Part shown: positions 15,710 to 19,757 of the stretch, piece after piece
How the letters are laid out: each line of letters starts with the position of its first letter
Numbering within the stretch: position 1 is the stretch's first letter
Origin: Trueperaceae bacterium
GTDB lineage: Bacteria > Deinococcota > Deinococci > Deinococcales > Trueperaceae
NCBI GenBank assembly: GCA_003567075.1
Contig: PXAU01000103.1
Location: 1 to 19,757, forward strand
DNA length: 19,757 nucleotides
Direction: 5' to 3'
Notes under the pieces: model-generated
The model's input: the letters and a program-made list of their open reading frames with translations, nothing else
Told to the model about the DNA's origin: nothing
The model's database searches: none
Program-made: the position numbers and the translations under genes

Positions 15710-16867
15710 GTGACGGGCATCGGCCTGCTGCCGCCGACCGCACGCGTTCCCGGACTGTCCGGCGAACGCTTCGTGGTCCATTACGCGGTCTCGGGCGACG
15801 CGATCGAGGCGCGGCAGAAGGCCGAGGCCGTCTGCCTGGAGCAGACCGTCGAGTTCCCGGCCGACCTGTTGCCGGCGGGGGACATCGCCGAGCACGTGGT
15901 GGGGTGCATCGAGCGCTTCGAGCCGGCGGGCGAAGGCGGCTTCGAGGTGGCGATCAGCTACGCGGTGGAGACGGCCGGCGACGAGCTGCCGCAGCTCATG
16001 AACGTCGTGTTCGGCAACACCAGCATCAAGCCGGGCGTGCGGGTGCTGCGATTCGAGCTGCCCGAGCGCCTCCTGTCGCGCTTCAGGGGCCCGCGCTTCG
16101 GGCAGCGGGGGTTGCGCGAACGCGTCGGCGTCCCTGAGCGGCCGTTGCTGATGACGGCGCTCAAGCCGCTCGGGCTCTCGGTCGAGGCACTCGCGGAGTT
16201 GGCCTACCGCTATGCACGCGCCGGTGTCGACATCGTCAAGGACGATCACGGCCTCGCCAACCAGCCGATCGCGCCGTTCGAGGCGCGCGTCGCTGCCTGC
16301 GCGGCTGCCGTCGGGCGCGCCAACGCCGAGACCGGTCGGCGCAGCCTGTACGTGCCGCACGTGATCGGTCCGGCACCGGAGGTGCGCGCGCGGGCCGTGA
16401 TGGCGAAGGCCGCGGGTGCCGGAGGGCTGCTGCTCTGTCCGGGCCTGATCGGCTTCGATACCATGCGCAGCCTGGCCGACGACGACGTGCTGGCGTTGCC
16501 CGTCGTGAGCCACCCCGCCTGGTACGGCAGCTTCGTCACGTCACCAGAGAACGGGATGGCGCACTACGCGCTGTACGGGCAGTTGCAGCGGCTGGCCGGT
16601 GCCGACGCCAGCATCTTCCCGAACGTGGGAGGACGCTTCTCGTTCAGCGCCGAGGAGTGCCGCGCGATCGCCGCGGGGTGCAGCGACGCCTTCGGTGCGC
16701 TCGCACCAGCCTTCCCCACACCGGGCGGCGGCATGGAGCTGGGGAACGTCGCTGCGATGCGCGAGCTCTACGGCAGCGAGGTGATCTACCTGCTCGGTGG
16801 CGGCTTGCACCGCGGTAGCGGCAGCATCGACGACACGGTAGCCCGTTTGATCGACGCCATCGCCTGA
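15710..16867 (+). CDS. RuBisCO-like protein (form IV)
   Basis: A 385-residue RuBisCO large-chain homologue that is not a CO2-fixing enzyme. The barrel contains ALKPLGLS with Lys152, GVDIVKDDHG with Lys177 at the site of the carbamylated lysine and His180 where RuBisCO has Glu204, His268 in VVSHPAWYG, FPNVGGRFSFS, and the phosphate-binding glycines 363-365 in LLGGGLHRG. Loop-6 lysine context of true RuBisCO is absent. Known relatives enolise or isomerise phosphorylated diketones (MtnW), isomerise methylthioribulose-1-phosphate, or decarboxylate/transcarboxylate 3-oxo-isoapionate-4-phosphate. Which applies cannot be read from sequence. GTG 15710 directly follows the transketolase stop, making this the last gene of the operon. 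Confidence 0.88.
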   Translation: MTGIGLLPPTARVPGLSGERFVVHYAVSGDAIEARQKAEAVCLEQTVEFPADLLPAGDIAEHVVGCIERFEPAGEGGFEVAISYAVETAGDELPQLMNVVFGNTSIKPGVRVLRFELPERLLSRFRGPRFGQRGLRERVGVPERPLLMTALKPLGLSVEALAELAYRYARAGVDIVKDDHGLANQPIAPFEARVAACAAAVGRANAETGRRSLYVPHVIGPAPEVRARAVMAKAAGAGGLLLCPGLIGFDTMRSLADDDVLALPVVSHPAWYGSFVTSPENGMAHYALYGQLQRLAGADASIFPNVGGRFSFSAEECRAIAAGCSDAFGALAPAFPTPGGGMELGNVAAMRELYGSEVIYLLGGGLHRGSGSIDDTVARLIDAIA

Positions 16868-16877
16868 GCCGTGATGG

Positions 16878-16912
16878 GCGGTCGCGGCCGGCGCCCTCGC
16901 GGCGCGCACCGC
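16878..16912. terminator. Weak GC-rich stem-loop between convergent genes
   Basis: GCGGT-CGCG (16878-16886) can pair with CGCG-C-ACCGC (16903-16912) with one bulged C and a 16-nt loop. It lies in the 60-bp gap between the convergent RuBisCO-like and LsrR-like genes, where a bidirectional terminator is expected. There is no T-run on either side, so support is mainly positional. Confidence 0.25.
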
Positions 16913-16927
16913 AAGCAGCCGTGTGGT

Positions 16928-17929
16928 CTACGGGTGGTCGGTCGGCGCTCGGTCCATGACGGCCCGCGCGGTCGTCTCGTCGGTGATGAGGACGTCGAGC
17001 GTGCGCGTCGCCAGCGCCGCCCGAATGGCCTCGACCTTCTGCGGGCCACCGGCCGCGGCGACCACGGACGGAAGGCGGGCCAGCGTCTCGAGGTCGATCC
17101 CGACGATACGGTCGTGGATGGGCAAGTCGAGGCTGCGGCCGCGTTCGTCGAGGAAGCGACCCAGGAGGTCGCCCACCGCGCCCTGGCGGCGGTAGCGTCG
17201 CATCTCGGCGCTGGTGACGTAGCCGCCCTTGACGACGCTGGCCTGCTCGTCCATGGCGCCGACGCCGATCAGCGCATGGTCGGCGGTGAGCGCCATGGTG
17301 AGCACGTCGCGCACCGCCGGCTCGCGTAGGAGCGCCTTCGCGGTCGTGGCACTCGAGACCGCGAGAGGCGACGGAATCATGAACAGGCGCTCGCTCTGTG
17401 CCAGCGCTGGGTCGAGGCTCCCGATCATCGGCACGTACGTGCTCACCCCGCCCGTGAGCGTCACGACCGACGCGCCGGTGCGCCCCAGGACGTGCCCGAG
17501 ACGGTTGACGGCGCGGGTGACGGTGTCGCCCCAGCCGATGGCCAACAAGCTGCCGTCGCCCAGGAAGGGCATCAGGTACGAGGCGGCAGCTTGCGCCAGA
17601 CGCTCGTTCACCTGCCCGATCGGGTCACCGGGTGCAGGCTCCAGAGCGGGAATGACGACGGCTTCGTCGAGACCGTGGGCCTCGCGCAGGGCGGATTCGA
17701 GCGCGAGGCAACCACGGTGCTTGGAGTGGATGGTGATGCCGATGATGCCCGTCCGCTTGCCCTTCTCCAGCAGTCGCGACACCTTGATGCGCGACAGGCC
17801 CAGACGCCGCCCCACCTCGTGTTGGGTGAGTCCGTCGTGGTGGTAGTACCAGGCCACGCGGCTGAGCAGCGCCTCTTCGTCGTCTCCGAGGCCGGGGGCG
17901 TCGAGCGCCTCGGTCGTCACGGCGGGCAT
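16928..17929 (-). CDS. lsrR: LsrR-like SorC-family regulator
   Basis: A 333-residue regulator that aligns by eye with E. coli LsrR over its whole length. Shared stretches include the helix-turn-helix (residues about 33-56: HDGLTQHEVGRRLGLS, IKVSRLLEKG), LLAIGWGD, VVTLTGGVSTY, IPSPLAVSSA, HALIGVGAM, GAVGDLLGRFLDERG, and the final AAAGGPQKVEAIRAAL. LsrR is a repressor released by phospho-AI-2, so the inducer here may be a phosphorylated DPD-like or 5-deoxy-ketose compound. It lies 13 bp downstream of the lsrF-like gene on the same strand and is probably cotranscribed with it. The plus-operon regulator at 2169 is a more distant relative. The LsrR resemblance is clear; the effector is inferred. 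Confidence 0.88.
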   Translation of the reverse strand: MPAVTTEALDAPGLGDDEEALLSRVAWYYHHDGLTQHEVGRRLGLSRIKVSRLLEKGKRTGIIGITIHSKHRGCLALESALREAHGLDEAVVIPALEPAPGDPIGQVNERLAQAAASYLMPFLGDGSLLAIGWGDTVTRAVNRLGHVLGRTGASVVTLTGGVSTYVPMIGSLDPALAQSERLFMIPSPLAVSSATTAKALLREPAVRDVLTMALTADHALIGVGAMDEQASVVKGGYVTSAEMRRYRRQGAVGDLLGRFLDERGRSLDLPIHDRIVGIDLETLARLPSVVAAAGGPQKVEAIRAALATRTLDVLITDETTARAVMDRAPTDHP

Positions 17930-17942
17930 CGGTGAGCGCCGG

Positions 17943-18812
17943 TCAGTGCTTTTCCTGCACCTTGGCGTCGTCGGGGTGCGCAGCGAAGTACTGCTTGCGG
18001 CGGGTGCTGTCGTCCGCGAGCGAGTTGACCAGGTCGAGCGCTTCCTTGACGCTCAAGCCGCCATGGACGATGCCGCGTACGCCCTGGATGATGGCGGCGG
18101 GGTGCTCGGACTGCCAGATGTTGCGGCCCATGTCGACGCCGATGGCGCCGCGCTCGAGGGCGTTGTGGCACAGGTTGAGGATGTCCTCATAGGTGTCGAG
18201 CTTGGGGCCGCCGGCGATCACGATGGGCACCGGCGTCTTGGTGACCACTTCCTCGAAGCCCTCGCAGTAGTACGTCTTGACGATGTCGGCGCCGAGCTCG
18301 GCGGCGATGCGGCAGGACAGCGCCAGGAAGCGCTTGGCGGCGGACTTCTCCTTCATCTCCTTGCCGACGGCGGTGACGCCGAGGACCGGCAGCCCGTACT
18401 CGCTGGCGTCCTCGATCGTCTGGGCGAGGTTGAGCAGCGTCTGGTGCTGGTTCTCGGCGCCGACGTAGATGGAGATCGCGACGCCGGAGGCGTTCAGGTT
18501 GACGGCTTGCCGGGCCGAGAGGATGACGGCCTCGTTGCTCATGTCCTCGTCGAGGATGCTGTTGCCGCCGGAGGCGCGCAGGACGACGCCGCCCTTGAAG
18601 CTCGTCGGCACCGAGCTGCCCAGGATGCCGGGGCTCAGCATCAGGCTGTCGGCGTGGTCGAGCAGCGGCGCGAGCGCCTCGCTCGGTACCTCCATCCCGC
18701 GCGTCGGCCCCATGAAGTAGCCATGGTCGATGGCCAGCATCAGGGCCCTCCCGTCCGGCTGGATGATCTCGCCCATGCGGTTCTTCTTGCCCCAGTGCAT
18801 CTCGTTGAACAT
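17943..18812 (-). CDS. lsrF: LsrF-like thiolase/aldolase (3-hydroxy-5-phosphonooxypentane-2,4-dione thiolase family)
   Basis: A 289-residue DhnA/DeoC-type TIM barrel (E. coli LsrF is 291). LsrF passes the acetyl group of phospho-HPD, the AI-2 breakdown intermediate, to CoA, giving acetyl-CoA and dihydroxyacetone phosphate. Near-identical blocks are AIDHGYFMGPTRGME (Asp29), LMLSPGIL, SSVP, VVLRASGGNSIL, MSNEAV, PVPIVIAGG and GVDMGRNIWQSEHPAA. Lys179 in DIVKTYY is the expected Schiff-base lysine. GAGGAGGG lies just before the ATG. It heads the minus-strand pair with the LsrR-like gene. Other enzymes of this fold act on fructose-1,6-bisphosphate or 2-amino-dihydroxyheptanoate precursors, but the block order favours LsrF. 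Confidence 0.88.
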   Translation of the reverse strand: MFNEMHWGKKNRMGEIIQPDGRALMLAIDHGYFMGPTRGMEVPSEALAPLLDHADSLMLSPGILGSSVPTSFKGGVVLRASGGNSILDEDMSNEAVILSARQAVNLNASGVAISIYVGAENQHQTLLNLAQTIEDASEYGLPVLGVTAVGKEMKEKSAAKRFLALSCRIAAELGADIVKTYYCEGFEEVVTKTPVPIVIAGGPKLDTYEDILNLCHNALERGAIGVDMGRNIWQSEHPAAIIQGVRGIVHGGLSVKEALDLVNSLADDSTRRKQYFAAHPDDAKVQEKH

Positions 18813-18882
18813 GCGTCCCTCCTCGGGGGTTCCGGCCGCTGATGGTGCGGTCTCGGTCCAGTGACGGCAACGGCGTCCTCGT

Positions 18883-18894
18883 TCAGATGATCAG
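18883..18894. promoter_or_regulatory. Operator candidate, proximal copy (TCAGATGATCAG)
   Basis: TCAGATGATCAG is repeated as its exact reverse complement at 18965-18976. The core ATGATCA is itself partly palindromic. Centre-to-centre distance is 82 bp, close to eight helical turns, which would suit two repressor tetramer contacts with a DNA loop, as seen for SorC-family repressors. The copy sits 71 bp before the lsrF start codon. Confidence 0.5.
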
Positions 18895-18964
18895 TCTGTT
18901 ATCGCCGCGTCTCGTTCGGTTGCCGCGTGGATGCCGTTCCAGACGCGATGCATGAACGAACGTG

Positions 18965-18976
18965 CTGATCATCTGA
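18965..18976. promoter_or_regulatory. Operator candidate, distal copy (CTGATCATCTGA)
   Basis: This is the exact reverse complement of the sequence at 18883-18894. It lies 15-26 bp downstream of the predicted minus-strand -10 box, so a protein bound here would cover the transcription start. On the minus strand both copies share an outward GTT three bases from one end, extending the match. Confidence 0.5.
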
Positions 18977-18990
18977 CACGGTCACGCCCA

Positions 18991-18996
18991 ATTGTA
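18991..18996 (-). promoter_or_regulatory. TACAAT, candidate -10 box of the lsrF-lsrR unit
   Basis: Read on the minus strand, TACAAT matches TATAAT at five of six bases and precedes the lsrF-like gene by about 180 bp. No good -35 is found at 16-18 bp, as expected for an activator-dependent or weak promoter. Placement next to the inverted repeat is the main support. Confidence 0.35.
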
Positions 18997-19179
18997 CACC
19001 TGTTGGGGCACCGACCCGCTTGCGGCCCGGTGGCATCGCGTTCGCACCAGCGGTGGTCGATCCAGACCTCGCCTACCACGCCACCAGTGCCAGGTGCTCG
19101 AGGTGCTCGCTCCTGACGCGCTCCCGGCCGACACGCCTCGGCAGCGATGCGCCCACCTCCCTTGCCCGCCTCTCGGCGC

Positions 19180-19712
19180 CTATGCGCCCCCTGCGCCGCG
19201 CTTGCCGCGGCGGTCGCCGCCGGCTGCCTGGCCGGCCTCGAGCGCGCCCAGCAGGCGCTCCGTCAGGGCCAGCTCGGCCTCGCCGTGCTCGGCCTCCGCT
19301 GCGGCGGCCAGGAGATCGGTCCGTGGCCGTGCTCGGGGCCCGTCAGCAGGTTGCCGGCGACGATCACGCCCTCGCCCAGCCGGTGCCCGGCGTAGGCGTG
19401 CGTCTCGCTCCCGGTGTGGGCCGCGACGGTGCCGCGCGCGTCCACGATGGCGAACTGGCGCTCTTCGATGGCGGGGTCCCAGGCCACGAGCGCGGCAAGC
19501 ACCTCTTCGGCGCTCTCGCCCTGGGCCAGCAGCTCGAGCCCGTCGATGCCGAGGTAGGGGTTGGTGCGCGCCTGCGTGGCGATGGCGCCGACGCCTGCAC
19601 GCAGGTACGGCACGCCCGCGCCCACCGCCGGCACGCGCGTCGCGACGGCGATGCCGAAGGCGCCCGAGCGGGCACAGCGGGCGGTGATCGAGAAGGTGGC
19701 GTGGACGAGCAT
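19180..19712 (-). pseudogene. DUF1028 family protein, frameshifted
   Basis: The first frame (ATG at 19712) gives a clear DUF1028 start: HATFSITARC, AFGIAVATRVPAVGAGVPYLRAG, QARTNPYLGIDGLELLAQG, FAIVDARGTVAAHTG, GEGVIVAGNLLTGPEH. Family members have a Ntn-hydrolase-like fold and unknown role. After GPEHGHG the frame leaves the family, but the frame shifted by one base continues it exactly (TDLLAAAAEAEHGEAELALTE, RLLGALEAGQAAGGDRRGK) down to TAG at 19180-19182. A single missing base near 19320 explains this. The C-terminus also ends early, without the usual final strand, suggesting decay beyond a sequencing slip. TACCCT at 19718-19723 lies 5 nt before the start, like the leaderless boxes elsewhere in the window. 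Confidence 0.72.
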
Positions 19713-19717
19713 GGGGC

Positions 19718-19723
19718 AGGGTA
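19718..19723 (-). promoter_or_regulatory. TACCCT, candidate leaderless -10 box before the DUF1028 gene
   Basis: On the minus strand TACCCT (TANNNT type) ends 5 nt before the ATG, with no Shine-Dalgarno in the gap. The placement repeats that at 117-124 and 1312-1319. Nothing else is visible between here and the right edge. Confidence 0.35.
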
Positions 19724-19757
19724 CGACGGGGCTCGCTGCGAGAGGCGACCGCGGGCA

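Larger units (their letters stand above)
18813..19179. other. Non-coding control region upstream of the lsrF-like gene
   Basis: This is 367 bp without a convincing gene. The part next to lsrF (18813-19000) has locally lower GC and holds the Shine-Dalgarno, two copies of a 12-bp sequence in inverted orientation, and a TACAAT -10-like box on the minus strand. The distal part (19000-19179) may include decayed 3' sequence of the DUF1028 gene. Small frames on the plus strand have no recognisable product. Confidence 0.6.

Noticed and set aside
14300..16513. Very long open frame (737 codons) on the minus strand across the transketolase and RuBisCO-like genes
   Set aside because: Its translation is His/Arg/Gln-rich low-complexity sequence with no family motif, as expected opposite GC3-rich genes; the plus-strand genes have clear catalytic motifs.
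18931..19116. Small plus-strand frame in the lsrF upstream region
   Set aside because: No recognisable product or Shine-Dalgarno, and it overlaps the inverted repeat and promoter-like elements.

Overview
High-GC bacterial DNA carrying one long catabolic gene cluster. The periplasmic binding protein has a cleaved signal peptide without a lipobox, which points to a diderm cell. Several genes outside the cluster have a TANNNT -10-like box 5-7 nt before the start codon, the arrangement of leaderless transcription common in Deinococcota (also in Actinobacteria). A Truepera/Deinococcus-like host is my best guess; this is inference and not proven by any marker gene here.

Layout. 1-102: tail of an unidentified gene. 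130-2019: two genes unrelated to the cluster (a monomeric sarcosine oxidase/N-methyltryptophan oxidase-type flavoprotein and a DUF2461 protein). 2074-16867: about 14.8 kb of tightly packed plus-strand genes, probably one operon from a TTGACA/TACGCT promoter. It holds a SorC-family regulator, MtnK, MtnA, a class II aldolase fused to a short-chain dehydrogenase, a ribose-type ABC importer (ATPase, permease, LuxP-like binding protein), DhaK, DhaL, a beta-hydroxyacid dehydrogenase, an internally deleted SDR, a split transketolase pair and a RuBisCO-like protein. 16928-18812: a convergent minus-strand pair, an LsrR-like regulator and an LsrF-like thiolase/aldolase. 18813-19179: control region with a perfect 12-bp inverted repeat. 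19180-19712: a frameshifted DUF1028 gene on the minus strand.

How the genes may work together. Three components independently resemble autoinducer-2 (AI-2/DPD) machinery: the binding protein resembles Vibrio LuxP and keeps most of the remembered AI-2 contacts, including both borate-binding arginines; the minus-strand pair resembles E. coli LsrR and LsrF. The usual LsrK kinase and LsrG isomerase are absent. Instead there are MtnK/MtnA, DhaKL and a RuBisCO-like protein, families that act on phosphorylated C3-C5 ketoses and diketones. The working idea is an import-and-degradation island for AI-2 or another 5-deoxy-pentose by-product of S-adenosylmethionine (methylthioribose, 5-deoxyribose), ending in dihydroxyacetone phosphate and C2 units. 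A branched-sugar or tetrulose pathway (apiose, erythrulose) is the main alternative. The family calls are well supported by motifs; the substrate is not established.
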